Shown: positions 7,972 through 18,422 of the stretch, in pieces
How the letters are laid out: every line of letters starts with the position of its first letter
How positions within the stretch are numbered: the stretch's first letter is position 1
Assembly: GCF_002836745.1 (NCBI RefSeq)
Contig: NZ_PJAR01000043.1
Coordinates: 310,001-374,000, forward strand
Reading direction: 5' to 3'
Source: Glaciecola sp. 33A
GTDB lineage: Bacteria; Pseudomonadota; Gammaproteobacteria; Enterobacterales; Alteromonadaceae
DNA length: 64,000 nt
The notes under the pieces: generated by a model
Database searches by the model: none
The model's input: only the letters and a program-made list of their open reading frames with translations
Told to the model about the DNA's origin: nothing
Position numbers and translations under genes: made by a program

Positions 7972-10014
7972 ATGAGATCCTTTATGAATGCAATCGAAAA
8001 CGTGAGCGGGCTTCCTCTTTTTTCAAAAATTGATACCCAAGATATTGTTCCGGCCATTGAAAAAGCCATTGAAAACTGCAAGGCAGTGATTGAAGACGTG
8101 GTTAAAAACGGACAAGCTACCTACGCCCAAGTTGTCGAACGTATAGAAGATACTGACGACGTATTGTCAAAAATGTGGTCGCCCATTGGTCATATGAACT
8201 CGGTAGTCAGCAGTGACAAACTTCGTGAAGCTCATGATGCTTGCCTGCCTATGTTATCCGAATTTGGTACTTGGGTTGGCCAAAACCAAGCATTGTTTAG
8301 CCTGTATCAGCAACTCCGGGACAGTCAAGAATTTACTACATTAGATGAAGCGCAACAAAAAGTGGTCACTAATGCCATTCGGGACTTCACGCTTTCTGGT
8401 GTTGGCTTACAGAACGATAAAAAGAAACGCTACGCAGACATACAAAGCCGTCTGTCAGATTTATCATCTACCTTTAGTAATAATGTTATGGACGCGACGA
8501 TGGCGTGGACTAAACAGATAACGGATGAGGCAGATCTTGCCGGTTTACCTGATTCTGCAAAGGCAGCAGCAGCCCAAACTGCGAGAAAAAAAGGCGTTGA
8601 TGGTTGGTTGTTTACGCTCAACATTCCAAGTTATTTGCCGGTCATGTTGTATGCTGATAACGGCGCATTACGTGAAGAGATGTATCGTGCATATAGTTCA
8701 AAAGCATCAGATCAAGGGCCCAACGCAGGTGAGTTTGATAATACGGCTAACATCGATGAGATACTTTCTTTAAAGCAAGAAGCCGCGGTTTTACTTGATT
8801 TCACTTCCTATGCGGAACGTTCGTTAGCTACCAAAATGGCAAAATCAACAGAGCAAGTCACACAGTTTTTGGGAGACTTAGCAAAACGTTCAAAACCGCA
8901 AGCGCAAGTTGAACTAAAGGAGATCGTTGATTTTGCCTCCCAGCAACATGCCCAAAAAGATTTACAAGCATGGGATTACACTTATTTTGGTGAAAAATTA
9001 AAACAGCAAAAATACGCAATATCAGACGAACAATTACGTCCATATTTTCCTGAAAAACAAGTGCTGAAAGGCTTGTTTGAAGTTGTTTCACGTTTGTATG
9101 GTTTGCGCATTGAGCAACAAGAAGATGTTGATGTGTGGCATCAAGATGTTTCGTTTTACACAATATTTGATGCCGACAATCAACACCGTGGTTCTTTTTA
9201 CTTCGACTTATATGCTCGCGATAAAAAGCGTGGCGGTGCATGGATGGATGATTGCAGAAGCAGACGTCGACTACCGGATGGGGAGTTACAGCTTCCAGTC
9301 GCTTACATGGTATGTAACTTTAGTAGCCCTGTTGATGGCAAACCGGCGCTATTTACGCATGATGAAGTGGTCACGTTGTTCCATGAATTCGGACATGGTC
9401 TTCATCACATGTTAACCAAAATTGAAGCCGGTGGTGTTTCAGGTATCAATGGTGTTGCTTGGGATGCGGTAGAGTTACCCAGTCAGTTTCTTGAAAACTG
9501 GTGCTGGCAACCAGAAGCCTTGAGTTTTATCTCTGGCCATTTTGAAACTGGCGAAGCTTTGCCAAGTGAATTATTAGAAAAAATGTTAGCAGCCAAAAAC
9601 TATCAATCGGCAATGCAAATGGTCAGGCAGCTAGAGCTAAGCATGTTTGACTTTACGCTTCACCAGCAAAACAATGATGAAAAATCAGTGCAACAAATAC
9701 TGGATGAAGTTCGACAAGAGGTGGCGGTAGTTATTCCACCTACGTTTAATAAATTTCAAAACAGCTTTGGGCATATATTTGCGGGTGGTTATGCCGCCGG
9801 TTATTACAGTTATAAATGGGCTGAAGTATTGTCCTCCGATGCCTTTGGTCGCTTTGAAGAGGAAGGTATCTTTAATCAAGAAACCGGCCGAGCTTTTCTG
9901 AATAATATTCTTGAAATGGGTGGCAGTAAAGAGCCCATGGAATTGTTCGTTGCGTTTAGAGGTCGTGAACCAGAAGTTGATGCACTGCTGCGCCACTCGG
10001 GTATTGCGGCATGA
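7972..10014 (+). CDS. prlC: Oligopeptidase A (M3 metallopeptidase)
   Basis: Cytosolic zinc peptidase that degrades oligopeptides, including cleaved signal peptides. Its length of 680 residues equals that of E. coli PrlC. The zinc motif H-E-F-G-H-G-L-H-H lies near residue 470, with the family's second glutamate further on. The start could be the ATG at 7972 or the ATG at 7984; neither has a strong Shine-Dalgarno sequence, and family alignments slightly favour 7984. The stop overlaps the start of the next gene in an ATGA, which indicates translational coupling. Confidence 0.95.
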   Translation: MRSFMNAIENVSGLPLFSKIDTQDIVPAIEKAIENCKAVIEDVVKNGQATYAQVVERIEDTDDVLSKMWSPIGHMNSVVSSDKLREAHDACLPMLSEFGTWVGQNQALFSLYQQLRDSQEFTTLDEAQQKVVTNAIRDFTLSGVGLQNDKKKRYADIQSRLSDLSSTFSNNVMDATMAWTKQITDEADLAGLPDSAKAAAAQTARKKGVDGWLFTLNIPSYLPVMLYADNGALREEMYRAYSSKASDQGPNAGEFDNTANIDEILSLKQEAAVLLDFTSYAERSLATKMAKSTEQVTQFLGDLAKRSKPQAQVELKEIVDFASQQHAQKDLQAWDYTYFGEKLKQQKYAISDEQLRPYFPEKQVLKGLFEVVSRLYGLRIEQQEDVDVWHQDVSFYTIFDADNQHRGSFYFDLYARDKKRGGAWMDDCRSRRRLPDGELQLPVAYMVCNFSSPVDGKPALFTHDEVVTLFHEFGHGLHHMLTKIEAGGVSGINGVAWDAVELPSQFLENWCWQPEALSFISGHFETGEALPSELLEKMLAAKNYQSAMQMVRQLELSMFDFTLHQQNNDEKSVQQILDEVRQEVAVVIPPTFNKFQNSFGHIFAGGYAAGYYSYKWAEVLSSDAFGRFEEEGIFNQETGRAFLNNILEMGGSKEPMELFVAFRGREPEVDALLRHSGIAA

Positions 10015-10739
10015 GTTTAGCTCGGTCAAAAGATATTGATGTCAAAGCAGAAGCCTTTGCGAGTCTTTATGACCGAGTCTGCAAACGCAAAGGTAGTGAG
10101 GCAATGGTTAGAGATTTACTGTCGCAGCCCGCTAGCAGAAAACAGATACTGGATACACCAGACGATCGCTTTTTAGCCGAGTTTACAAAGAAAGTTTTTC
10201 AGTCAGGCTTTGTCTGGCGTGTCGTACGTCAGAAATGGCCAAATTTTGAACAGGTTTTTTTTGGTTTTGATATCAATAAAATATTATTAATGCCTGATGA
10301 AATGCTAGAGCAAAAAGCAACAAACCCCGCGATTATTCGCAACTTTAATAAAGTAAAAACAATCCGCGAAAATGCATGGATGATTGATGACATTCGTCGC
10401 AGTCACGGCAGTTTTGCAAATTTCGTTACGCAATGGCCGCAAGATGATCTTATTGGTTTATGGGATTATCTTAAGAAAAAAGGCGCAAGACTAGGTGGCA
10501 ACACTGGGCCTTATGCTTTACGCACGCTCGGCGTGGACACATTCTTGTTAAGTCGTGACGTCGAGGCTTATTTTGTTGAACATGGATTAATTAGCGGTTC
10601 TGCTAGATCGAAACGCAGTTTAAATACAATTCAAAATACTTTTTTTGATTGGCAAAAAGAGAGCGGTTTATCGTTACAAGAACTCAGCCAAATTGTGTCT
10701 TTCAGTTGCGGTGATAACTATGTCGGTATGGTTCAGTAA
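10011..10739 (+). CDS. DNA-3-methyladenine glycosylase I-like protein
   Basis: A 242-residue cytoplasmic protein resembling the Tag family of base-excision glycosylases: a helical body with F-x-x-G-F-V-W-R-V-V and the later G-A-R-L-G-G-N-T-G segment. The classical Tag N-terminal C-G-W motif and the C-terminal Cys/His zinc ligands are not evident, so this is a divergent subgroup and its activity on 3-methyladenine is not assured. The 4-bp overlap with prlC shows they are co-translated. Confidence 0.62.
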   Translation: MSLARSKDIDVKAEAFASLYDRVCKRKGSEAMVRDLLSQPASRKQILDTPDDRFLAEFTKKVFQSGFVWRVVRQKWPNFEQVFFGFDINKILLMPDEMLEQKATNPAIIRNFNKVKTIRENAWMIDDIRRSHGSFANFVTQWPQDDLIGLWDYLKKKGARLGGNTGPYALRTLGVDTFLLSRDVEAYFVEHGLISGSARSKRSLNTIQNTFFDWQKESGLSLQELSQIVSFSCGDNYVGMVQ

Positions 10740-11067
10740 TCTTAAAACAGCGATAAATGAATGCTGCGCATATTTTCCTAGCCCAAGTTCAGCTTAGTTG
10801 ATGTATTTATTCCGATTTTTAGCTACAATTAGGTTATTAGTTAGCTGCAATTAACGCAGTAGAGAGAGTATGAATTTTCACTAAACACGATTCTAGGAAG
10901 CTACTTGTGAACGTTATTTATCAAAAGTAACGCTTTTTAAGTCACTGCCGGACAGTCATTTATTAAGAAATCACTTATACTCAGTTAGCGAGTTATAGAA
11001 CTTTACTTAAAGAGAGTCACTGTTAACTAATTCATCAGTATCAAAATTCTTAAAAGAAGCAACTAAA
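10740..11067. other. Intergenic region upstream of ubiE
   Basis: A 328-bp AT-rich gap between the Tag-like gene and ubiE, both on the plus strand. It should contain the ubiE promoter, but no -35/-10 pair stands out. Only short weak inverted repeats are visible, and I see no gene or terminator of quality. Confidence 0.4.
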
Positions 11068-11916
11068 ATGCAAAGAACAAAACAAACACCAGCAGAAAAA
11101 TCCGATGATGAGCGCGGTGAGAATTTGCTCGATCATTTAAGCGCTTCAGAGGATACAGCTTCAGAGAAAACAGCCACAGAGCAAACGCATTTTGGTTTCA
11201 AGCAAGTTGCGAAAGAACAAAAGCAGTCGATGGTTGCCGATGTTTTCCATTCCGTTGCGGCGAAATATGATGTGATGAATGATCTGATGTCATTAGGTAT
11301 TCACCGTATTTGGAAACGCTACACTATTGATTGCAGCGGTATTCGCCCAGGTCAAAAAGTATTGGATCTTGCGGGTGGAACGGGTGACTTAGCCGCCAAG
11401 TTTAGTCGTATGGTTGGTGCAACGGGGCAGGTGACATTGGCCGATATCAATCATTCTATGCTTTTGGTGGGTAAAGAAAAACTCACCAATATGGGCATAA
11501 TGTCTAATCTCAATTATGTGCAGGCCAATGCTGAAGCGCTGCCATTCCCAGACAATCATTTCGACTTAGTGACCATGGCGTTTGGGTTGCGTAATGTGAC
11601 AGAAAAATCAAATGCACTCGCTTCTATTTTTCGTGTTTTAAAGCCAGGCGGTCGCTTGTTAGTGCTGGAGTTTTCAAAACCGACCAGTGACGTATTGAGC
11701 AAAATTTATGATACGTATTCATTTCATCTATTGCCAAAAATAGGGCAGTTAGTTGCTAATGACGCAGAGAGTTACCAATATTTAGCTGAATCTATTCGTA
11801 TGCATCCTGATCAAGAAACGCTTGAAGCTATGATGAAAGAGGTGGGCTTCGAACAAACCACATTTACAAATCTAAGCGGTGGTATTGTGGCGTTGCATAG
11901 AGGGTTCAAATTCTAA
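11068..11916 (+). CDS. ubiE: Ubiquinone/menaquinone methyltransferase UbiE
   Basis: SAM-dependent C-methyltransferase of ubiquinone (and menaquinone) synthesis. The SAM-binding motif [10 protein letters not shown] is near residue 98, and the family signatures [11 protein letters not shown] and [10 protein letters not shown] are present. At 282 residues it is about 30 longer than E. coli UbiE. The extra N-terminal part is hydrophilic and Glu/Thr/Ser-rich, so a later start is possible. It is followed without any gap by ubiJ, matching the conserved ubiE-ubiJ-ubiB operon. Confidence 0.96.
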   Translation: MQRTKQTPAEKSDDERGENLLDHLSASEDTASEKTATEQTHFGFKQVAKEQKQSMVADVFHSVAAKYDVMNDLMSLGIHRIWKRYTIDCSGIRPGQKVLDLAGGTGDLAAKFSRMVGATGQVTLADINHSMLLVGKEKLTNMGIMSNLNYVQANAEALPFPDNHFDLVTMAFGLRNVTEKSNALASIFRVLKPGGRLLVLEFSKPTSDVLSKIYDTYSFHLLPKIGQLVANDAESYQYLAESIRMHPDQETLEAMMKEVGFEQTTFTNLSGGIVALHRGFKF

Positions 11917-12618
11917 ATGTATGAAGCTCAAGTTATGACCGCTGCTGTTGAATTTGCGATAAATAAGATATTGTCCTTTGATGAAGACAGTCACGTGCTG
12001 TTGCAGCCTCTAGTTGGTAAGCAATGCGAAATAAAGTTACATGAGTTACCCTTTCCACTGGTGTTTAACTTTCACGCGACAAGAGTTGAAGTCAGCTCTT
12101 TATCTAGTTCTTTACCCAGCCCTTTATCCGGCCCTTTATCAAATCATGCAAGCGAGCAGGTTGCAGCACAAAAAAAACATCAAAAAAGCCACAACTATTG
12201 CGCCATAAGCCTATCGATATTTATTATTAGTGAGCTAAAAGATACCAGTAATATCACTCGGCTTATTCGTGAAAATAAACTCGATTTTGATGGTGACTTA
12301 CAAATCGCTAGGAACATGAGTGAATTATTTGTTGGATTAAATATTGATATCGAAGAAATTCTTTCTAAACATCTTGGTGATATCGCGGCACATAATGCAA
12401 TGCAGGGCGCCGAGTCTTTTGGCCAGTTCATTAAAAGCAAGCATACGCTAGCAATGCAAGCCCTGAGCCACATATTACTCGATGAAAAGCCGATTGGTGT
12501 TAGGCCGATTATGCTCGAGAACTATATACAAGAAGTGTCTGAAGTGCGAGATACGGCAGCAAGACTAGAAGCTCGGTTGGCGATCCTAGAGAATAAAGCT
12601 AGGAAAAAGCAGAAATGA
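11917..12618 (+). CDS. ubiJ: Ubiquinone synthesis accessory factor UbiJ
   Basis: SCP2-domain lipid-binding protein that works with UbiK in the soluble Ubi complex. The position between ubiE and ubiB, the size (233 residues), the N-terminal SCP2-like region and the C-terminal coiled-coil-like segment (R-D-T-A-A-R-L-E-A-R-L-A-I-L-E) all support UbiJ. The start codon follows the ubiE stop directly. A low-complexity insert at residues about 60-75, made of four-residue repeats S-S-L-S / S-S-L-P / S-P-L-S / G-P-L-S, is unusual and is encoded by a 12-bp tandem repeat. Confidence 0.88.
   Translation: MYEAQVMTAAVEFAINKILSFDEDSHVLLQPLVGKQCEIKLHELPFPLVFNFHATRVEVSSLSSSLPSPLSGPLSNHASEQVAAQKKHQKSHNYCAISLSIFIISELKDTSNITRLIRENKLDFDGDLQIARNMSELFVGLNIDIEEILSKHLGDIAAHNAMQGAESFGQFIKSKHTLAMQALSHILLDEKPIGVRPIMLENYIQEVSEVRDTAARLEARLAILENKARKKQK
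12094..12141 (+). repeat. 12-bp tandem repeat inside ubiJ
   Basis: Four degenerate 12-bp copies (AGCTCTTTATCT, AGTTCTTTACCC, AGCCCTTTATCC, GGCCCTTTATCA) encode a Ser/Pro/Leu tetrapeptide repeat in the SCP2-like region. Being a multiple of three, the unit can expand or contract without a frameshift. Confidence 0.9.
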
Positions 12619-12761
12619 ATATTAGGAAACAAAATACGGTCGGTGAATATACTTCTTATCGCTACCCAGGAGATGCCAACAACACCATAAATGTGCTCAA
12701 TGTAGAGCATGTAAATAAGTTCTCTAACCATCATCAGCAGGGAAGTAAACGTGCAAATTAG
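12615..12761 (+). CDS. Possible small ORF between ubiJ and ubiB
   Basis: An ATG overlaps the ubiJ stop as ATGA and opens a 48-codon frame that ends at a TAG inside the first codons of ubiB. The predicted peptide is hydrophilic (start M-N-I-R-K-Q-N-T, end Q-Q-G-S-K-R-A-N) and I recognise no family. Its placement would couple translation from ubiJ to the GTG start of ubiB, so it may act as a coupling leader, or it may be chance. No protein function is claimed. Confidence 0.3.
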   Translation: MNIRKQNTVGEYTSYRYPGDANNTINVLNVEHVNKFSNHHQQGSKRAN

Positions 12762-14379
12762 ACGCTTTTATGACATCGGTAAAGTGTTGTTACAGCACGG
12801 ACTCGACGAGATTATACCAGCACGTTTTAAGCCATGGTATGTGCGCTTCGCCCGCCGCTGTATTTTTTGGTTGCCAAATAACCACAAGAATCAATCCGAA
12901 GGGCGTCGACTGCGTTTGGCACTTGAAACCTTAGGCCCTGTTTATATTAAGTTTGGGCAAATGCTGTCAACGCGTCGCGATTTGCTAAGTGATGACATAG
13001 CAACAGAATTGAGTATGTTACAAGACAACGTGCCGCCATTTGACCCCGAAATAGCGCAAGATATGATCAAACGATCATTAGAAATTACAGATTTGTCTGT
13101 GCTTTTTTCAGACTTTATGGCTAAACCTTTAGCGTCCGCTTCGATTGCACAAGTGCATACTGCAACTTTAAAAAGTGACAATAAAGAAGTTGTTATTAAA
13201 GTATTGCGCCCGAACATTCGACAGACTATTGAAGCGGATGTTGATTTGTTGTTGAGTATCGCGCGAATTTTAAAACAATGGCTTCCTGACGGCAAGCGTT
13301 TGCGCCCAGTTGAAGTGGTGGAAGAATACAAGCGTACCATTCTTGATGAGCTAGACTTGCTGAGAGAGGCGGCAAATGGAATACAAATTAAACGCAATTT
13401 TCAAGATTCTGATTCGTTATATGTCCCCTATTTTTATAGCGAACATTGCCGCAAAGACGTCATTGTCATGGAACGTATTTTTGGTATTCCGATATCAGAC
13501 GTGACTGCATTGAGAGCGCAAAATACAAATATGAAATTGCTTGCTGAACGCGGTGTCGAAGTATTCTTTACCCAAGTATTCAGAGACAGCTTTTTTCACG
13601 CCGATATGCACCCTGGAAATATTTTCGTCAGCAGGGAACACCCTGAAAATCCTCTTTATATTGGTATAGACTATGGGATTGTCGGCACATTAAGCAAACA
13701 AGATAAGCGTTATTTGGCAGAAAATTTTATTGCCTTTTTCAATCGCGATTACCGAAAAGTAGCAGAGCTCCATGTCGATTCTGGCTGGGTGCCTGCGGAT
13801 ACTAATATTGCTGATTTTGAAATGGGTATCCGCACAGTTTGCGAACCGATTTTTCAAAAACCACTCGAAGACATCAGTTTTGGTAATATCTTGCTGCAAC
13901 TGTTTAATACCGCTCGTCGCTTTAATATGGTGGTTCAGCCGCAACTGGTGTTATTGCAAAAAACACTGTTATATGTCGAAGGTCTTGGCCGTCAGCTCTA
14001 CCCGCAGTTAGATCTTTGGAAAACCGCAAAGCCTTTTCTAGAGAACTGGATGAAAGAGCAAGTGGGACCTAAAGCGATGTTTAAAAAGGTGTATGAAAAC
14101 TTACCATTTTGGAATGAGAAGCTGCCTGAAATGCCCGACTTAATATATGACGGTATGAAGCAATTGAAACGCCTTCCAATTGAACAACAAAAACACCATG
14201 AAATGCATATTGAAGCCATTAAGAACACCCAAAAAGCCCGTTTTTATAGCCACCTTGCCGCCGCATTTTCGGTGGTAGCCGTATTGATGTACCTTTTTGA
14301 AAAGCCAGTTTGGTGTAGCATTGGTTTAGGCTTCTTTGGTGGTATTTGCTGGTTGATGTCGTGGCGTAAGCTTTCTTAG
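12751..14379 (+). CDS. ubiB: Ubiquinone synthesis regulatory kinase-like UbiB
   Basis: Membrane-bound ADCK/ABC1-type atypical kinase (ATPase) needed for ubiquinone synthesis. The K-x-G-Q motif ([11 protein letters not shown]) lies near residue 68, the Ala-rich loop (A-S-A-S-I-A-Q-V-H) near 130 and the catalytic-loop H-A-D-M-H-P-G-N near 285. Two hydrophobic helices at the extreme C-terminus anchor it. The start is a GTG with G-G-A-A-G just upstream. Its 542 residues match the family. The tatABC genes that often follow ubiB are absent; a catalase-like gene comes next. Confidence 0.96.
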   Translation: MQIRRFYDIGKVLLQHGLDEIIPARFKPWYVRFARRCIFWLPNNHKNQSEGRRLRLALETLGPVYIKFGQMLSTRRDLLSDDIATELSMLQDNVPPFDPEIAQDMIKRSLEITDLSVLFSDFMAKPLASASIAQVHTATLKSDNKEVVIKVLRPNIRQTIEADVDLLLSIARILKQWLPDGKRLRPVEVVEEYKRTILDELDLLREAANGIQIKRNFQDSDSLYVPYFYSEHCRKDVIVMERIFGIPISDVTALRAQNTNMKLLAERGVEVFFTQVFRDSFFHADMHPGNIFVSREHPENPLYIGIDYGIVGTLSKQDKRYLAENFIAFFNRDYRKVAELHVDSGWVPADTNIADFEMGIRTVCEPIFQKPLEDISFGNILLQLFNTARRFNMVVQPQLVLLQKTLLYVEGLGRQLYPQLDLWKTAKPFLENWMKEQVGPKAMFKKVYENLPFWNEKLPEMPDLIYDGMKQLKRLPIEQQKHHEMHIEAIKNTQKARFYSHLAAAFSVVAVLMYLFEKPVWCSIGLGFFGGICWLMSWRKLS

Positions 14380-14465
14380 ACACCAATTTGATTGTATAAC
14401 TAGCTAGCTAAATAACTATATTTGTTAGCGGTTAAGGTTAAAACTAACAAAAGTAAGGGACACAT

Positions 14466-15455
14466 ATGAAGCACACATTGATTGCATCAAGCATTGCAGC
14501 TTGTTTATTAATTGCAACGGTGCCTTTCAGCGCAATGGCAAGCGACAAAGAAGTTCAGGCTACAGATTTAGTGGATATTTTTGAGAAACTAGGTGGTTCG
14601 CATCCTGGTTTCAGAAAAGCCCATGCCAGAGGGATGTGCGCAATAGGTACTTTTGTGCCGTCACCTAACGAATATTTTAGAGGTGCTGCTTTATTGGCAA
14701 ACGGTGACTTGCCTGTTGCTATGCGATTTTCTTTAGGCGGTGCTAACCCCAATAGTGACGAACGAGCGCCTGGTACGCGCGGTTTAGGTATGCAAATTAA
14801 ATTACCGAGTGGTTCATTCCACACGTTCACAGGGAACAATTTCCCTGTTTTCGCGGGTAAAGATCCAGAAACCTTCTTTGGTTTCTTATCCACATTATTA
14901 CCAGACGAAAATGGTAAAACAGATCCAGCTAAAACAATGGCTTTCATTCAGGCAAATCCCTCAGTGCAAGCAAATGCAATGTGGAACCAAGGGGCTAAAA
15001 CACCTGCTTCTTTTGCAAACACAGGTTTTTTTGGCCTACACACATTTTATTTTAATCAAGCGAGTGGTGAAAAAACCAAATTTCGATGGGATATTCAGCC
15101 AAGTTTAGGGGTCAAAACCTTGGATAAAGATGAAGCAGCCGAAATGCCTGAAGAGTTCCTAGTTGACACTTTTACTAAACAGCTTGAAGAAGGCGCAGTT
15201 AGCTTTACGATTATGGCGAGTTTAGGTGAAGAGCAAGACAGCGACATCGACCCTTCACAACAGTGGCCAAATGAGCGTCCGCAAGTTGCGTTAGGCACCG
15301 TAACCGTAACGGCGAATGGTGGCGATGCGTGCAAGAACACTAACTTTGACCCGAATATGATGTCCTCTGGCTTCACACCAAGCGCTGATCCTGTGTTAAG
15401 AATGCGTTCACCATCTTATGCGATTTCATTTGGTAAGCGACTCAGTAACCAATAG
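14466..15455 (+). CDS. Periplasmic catalase-family peroxidase
   Basis: A 329-residue protein with a Sec signal peptide ending at A-M-A-S. The mature part has the small catalase-related (SrpA-like) fold: the distal His segment R-K-A-H-A-R-G-M-C-A-I-G-T-F near residue 55, R-G-L-G-M-Q-I near 102 and a G-N-N-F-P-V-F-A-G segment near 123. Such proteins bind heme and usually act as organic or hydrogen peroxide peroxidases rather than full catalases. A Shine-Dalgarno-like AAGGGA precedes the ATG. It seems to be a single-gene unit, convergent with gppA. Confidence 0.88.
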   Translation: MKHTLIASSIAACLLIATVPFSAMASDKEVQATDLVDIFEKLGGSHPGFRKAHARGMCAIGTFVPSPNEYFRGAALLANGDLPVAMRFSLGGANPNSDERAPGTRGLGMQIKLPSGSFHTFTGNNFPVFAGKDPETFFGFLSTLLPDENGKTDPAKTMAFIQANPSVQANAMWNQGAKTPASFANTGFFGLHTFYFNQASGEKTKFRWDIQPSLGVKTLDKDEAAEMPEEFLVDTFTKQLEEGAVSFTIMASLGEEQDSDIDPSQQWPNERPQVALGTVTVTANGGDACKNTNFDPNMMSSGFTPSADPVLRMRSPSYAISFGKRLSNQ

Positions 15456-15495
15456 TCGATATCAACTCTGCCTGTGAATAGTGCTGCGTCATGCA

Positions 15496-17004
15496 TCATT
15501 CACAAGCTAGCTTCCAGCCCGCTTTATGTTGCAACCAAGTTTCATGTATGACTTCAGCATGCACTAGTGGATGTGAGAGTAAAACGCCATCGCCGAAGTG
15601 TAAATGCCAATCATCGCCAGCTACAGTAAGATTAGGACTGGGAATGGTGTCGTCTCTTCTGCGAGTACATAAAATCACGGAAATCCTGACAATACGTAAT
15701 GCGTTGACGAGCATTTCTTTAAAGTCTTCTTGGTAGTTATTAAATACGCTTAAATCAATGTCTTGGCGGTGCATGCCTACTAGATCTCGAATAAACATAC
15801 GTTGCAGTGTAGTGAAGCCAGTCAATTCAACATGTGTCAAAATATAAGCACCATGTTCATGAAACTTCTTATAGCCGATATGTAAGCCAAGTTCGTGAAG
15901 CGCCGCAGCAGAAGAAATGAGTGCTTCTGTGTCAAAGTCACAGAACTTGCTCTGTGCGCACATCTGACGGCTTAACGCCATAGCTACTTTACGCACTCGG
16001 TCGCTTTGTGCTGTATCGATGTGAAAACGCGACACCAGTTGATTGATACCTTGAGTTCTGCGATCGGCTCGTTGGTAATTATCCAACATGCCGTAAATCA
16101 TACCCTCACGAAGCGCACCACCTGAGATTTGCATATTTTTTAAATTCAATTGCTTAAATAGTGCGATTAGAATAGCTAGGCCAGCGGGGAAAATAAGCTT
16201 GCGAGAATCGGCGAGTCCATCAATCTGTAAACTATCAATATGCTGACAAGCAATAGCTTGCTCACGTAATTGATACAGGTAATCCAATCTGATAGCGTCG
16301 TTTATACCTTGTTTAACTAGGATACTGACAATAGCTTGAGGAGTGCCTGAAGCGCCTAAGCATTGCTGCCAATCAAAGCATTTGAACGTGGCTGCATATG
16401 GGACTAGCATTTGTTCCGCGGCTGCGAGCGCATGCTCGAAGTTTTCTTTATTTATTACCCCTCCTTTAAAATACCTTTCCATGAAAGTGACACAACCCAT
16501 GTCCACACTGTTTAAATGCAGCGGTTGCATATCACGGCCAACGATAACTTCGGTACTTGCACCACCAATATCAACAACTAAAGTATTGCCTTGGTTTGCA
16601 GAGGTATAAGCAACACCTAAATAAATTTGACGGGCTTCTTCCTCACCTGATATGACATTGATTTTATGATTGAGGATACGTTCGCCACGGGTGACAAAAT
16701 CGGCTGCGTTATTAGCAATACGCAAGGTAGCTGTAGCGACAACTTTAATGTTAGCTTTAGGAATGTCGTCTAATTGTTCGCGAAACGTCTTTAAACACTC
16801 AAGACCGCGCTGAATACTCTCTTCTGATAGATTAAAATCATCATCAAGCCCTGCAGCGAGTCTTACTTTGCGTTTATTTTTACTGACTATTTGAACACTA
16901 CCGCTGAGTACTCTAACTATCACCATGTGAAAGCTATTTGAGCCTAAATCAACGGCAGCATAATATTCGTCTTGTATAACAGTATTGGGTACTTCTTGGA
17001 TCAA
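15496..17004 (-). CDS. gppA: Ppx/GppA exopolyphosphatase-type phosphatase
   Basis: ASKHA-fold phosphatase that hydrolyses polyphosphate and/or pppGpp. The N-terminal phosphate-binding loop A-A-V-D-L-G-S-N-S-F-H is near residue 18, a second loop V-D-I-G-G-A-S-T-E near 147, and an HD-like C-terminal domain follows. The length (502) suits both Ppx and GppA. The name GppA is chosen by synteny: in E. coli gppA adjoins rhlB, trxA and rho, as here. Only 12 bp separate it from the upstream rhlB, so the two are probably co-transcribed. Confidence 0.85.
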   Translation of the reverse strand: MIQEVPNTVIQDEYYAAVDLGSNSFHMVIVRVLSGSVQIVSKNKRKVRLAAGLDDDFNLSEESIQRGLECLKTFREQLDDIPKANIKVVATATLRIANNAADFVTRGERILNHKINVISGEEEARQIYLGVAYTSANQGNTLVVDIGGASTEVIVGRDMQPLHLNSVDMGCVTFMERYFKGGVINKENFEHALAAAEQMLVPYAATFKCFDWQQCLGASGTPQAIVSILVKQGINDAIRLDYLYQLREQAIACQHIDSLQIDGLADSRKLIFPAGLAILIALFKQLNLKNMQISGGALREGMIYGMLDNYQRADRRTQGINQLVSRFHIDTAQSDRVRKVAMALSRQMCAQSKFCDFDTEALISSAAALHELGLHIGYKKFHEHGAYILTHVELTGFTTLQRMFIRDLVGMHRQDIDLSVFNNYQEDFKEMLVNALRIVRISVILCTRRRDDTIPSPNLTVAGDDWHLHFGDGVLLSHPLVHAEVIHETWLQHKAGWKLACE

Positions 17005-17016
17005 GCGCGACTACCT

Positions 17017-18324
17017 CTAGTTTCTTCCTTGGTGGTTCCTTTTTGGGCCACTTGGACGCTGCCCGCCAGAAGAACGACCACCCCGGTTGCCCGGTCGACC
17101 ATCAGTTCTGCCTCTTGGCTTGCGATGGAATACAGGCGCCTTTACATCTTTCAGTAACTGGTTAGGGTCATAGTCAGTTACTGTAATTTGATGTTCAATA
17201 TACATTTCAATAGCAGGCAAATTCAATGCATATTTTTCGCAAGCGAAACTAATCGCAATGCCGCTTTCACCTGCTCGACCCGTTCTGCCGATGCGATGCA
17301 CGTAATCCTCTGCGTCATCGGGTAGGTCATAGTTAAATACATGCGTGACCTTAGGAATGTGCAAACCGCGAGCAGCAACATCGGTAGCTACCAATATATC
17401 TATTGCTCCGCTGGTAAAGTCTTCAAGAATACTCAAACGTTTCTTTTGAGGTACATCGCCACTTAGCATACCGACTCGATGTCCGTCAGTTTGTAACCAA
17501 GCGGAAACGGTTTCACAACCAAATTTGGTATTGGCAAACACAATGGCTTTGTCTGGCCATTCGTTTTCAAACAGAGTTAGTAGCAGAAGAGGCTTGTCTT
17601 TATCTGATGGGTAGAATAATTCTTCAGATACCCTCGTCGCCGTTTTCTTTTCGGGTTCAATTTGCACATGAGTTGGATTATTCATATGTTCATAAGCGAG
17701 TTCTTGGACGCGAAAACTGAGGGTAGCGGAAAACAGCATACTCAAGCGTTGAGTTGGTTCTGGCATACGTCTAAACAAATAGCGGATATCCTTGATAAAG
17801 CCGAGATCAAACATTCTGTCAGCTTCGTCGAGTACGGCCACTTGTATATTTTTCAACGAAAAAATATCTTGCTTATAATAATCGATTATACGGCCAGTAG
17901 TACCAATAACAATATCTACCCCTTTTGTTAGTCGATCCCGTTGACTTTCGTAACCTTCACCCCCATATATTAAGCCAAGAGATAAGCCGCAGTGTTTGCT
18001 AAGCAGTTCTGCATCATTGTAGATTTGCACAGCAAGCTCTCGGGTTGGTGCCATAATAATGGCTCTCGGGCTCGGTTTATTTGGCTCATTGTCAGGTTTC
18101 GGGTGATGTAAAAGGTAGTGGAAAGTAGCCACCAAAAATGCAATAGTTTTGCCCGTCCCAGTTTGTGCTTGCCCTGCAATATCGTTTCCTTCAATAAGTT
18201 GAGGCAGTGACATTGACTGAATTGGCGTGCATTTGGTGAAATTGGCTTCCTCAAGCGCTTTTAAAATAAGCGGATGGATCGGAAGATCTGAAAAAGATGT
18301 ATCTGTTAAATGTGTTTGTGGCAT
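17017..18324 (-). CDS. rhlB: DEAD-box RNA helicase RhlB
   Basis: ATP-dependent RNA helicase of the RNA degradosome. All DEAD-box motifs are present: the Q motif (C-T-P-I-Q-S), motif I A-Q-T-G-T-G-K-T, motif II D-E-A-D, motif III S-A-T and motif [10 protein letters not shown]. The C-terminal tail (from about residue 400) is Arg/Gly/Pro-rich, a typical basic RNA-binding tail. It diverges from trxA across about 98 bp and leads the rhlB-gppA pair. Confidence 0.95.
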   Translation of the reverse strand: MPQTHLTDTSFSDLPIHPLILKALEEANFTKCTPIQSMSLPQLIEGNDIAGQAQTGTGKTIAFLVATFHYLLHHPKPDNEPNKPSPRAIIMAPTRELAVQIYNDAELLSKHCGLSLGLIYGGEGYESQRDRLTKGVDIVIGTTGRIIDYYKQDIFSLKNIQVAVLDEADRMFDLGFIKDIRYLFRRMPEPTQRLSMLFSATLSFRVQELAYEHMNNPTHVQIEPEKKTATRVSEELFYPSDKDKPLLLLTLFENEWPDKAIVFANTKFGCETVSAWLQTDGHRVGMLSGDVPQKKRLSILEDFTSGAIDILVATDVAARGLHIPKVTHVFNYDLPDDAEDYVHRIGRTGRAGESGIAISFACEKYALNLPAIEMYIEHQITVTDYDPNQLLKDVKAPVFHRKPRGRTDGRPGNRGGRSSGGQRPSGPKRNHQGRN

Positions 18325-18422
18325 AGCTTATAGCTTATCATTGCTTGCATTAAAAACAATTTCTATTAACACTATAGGGCAAGGCTGAAAGTTTCAGCGG
18401 ATGACCAAATTTGGAGAAAAGA

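Noticed and set aside
12942-13397. A 151-codon frame antisense to ubiB
   Set aside because: It lies wholly inside a strongly conserved gene on the other strand; the Ser-rich translation is typical of an antisense frame.
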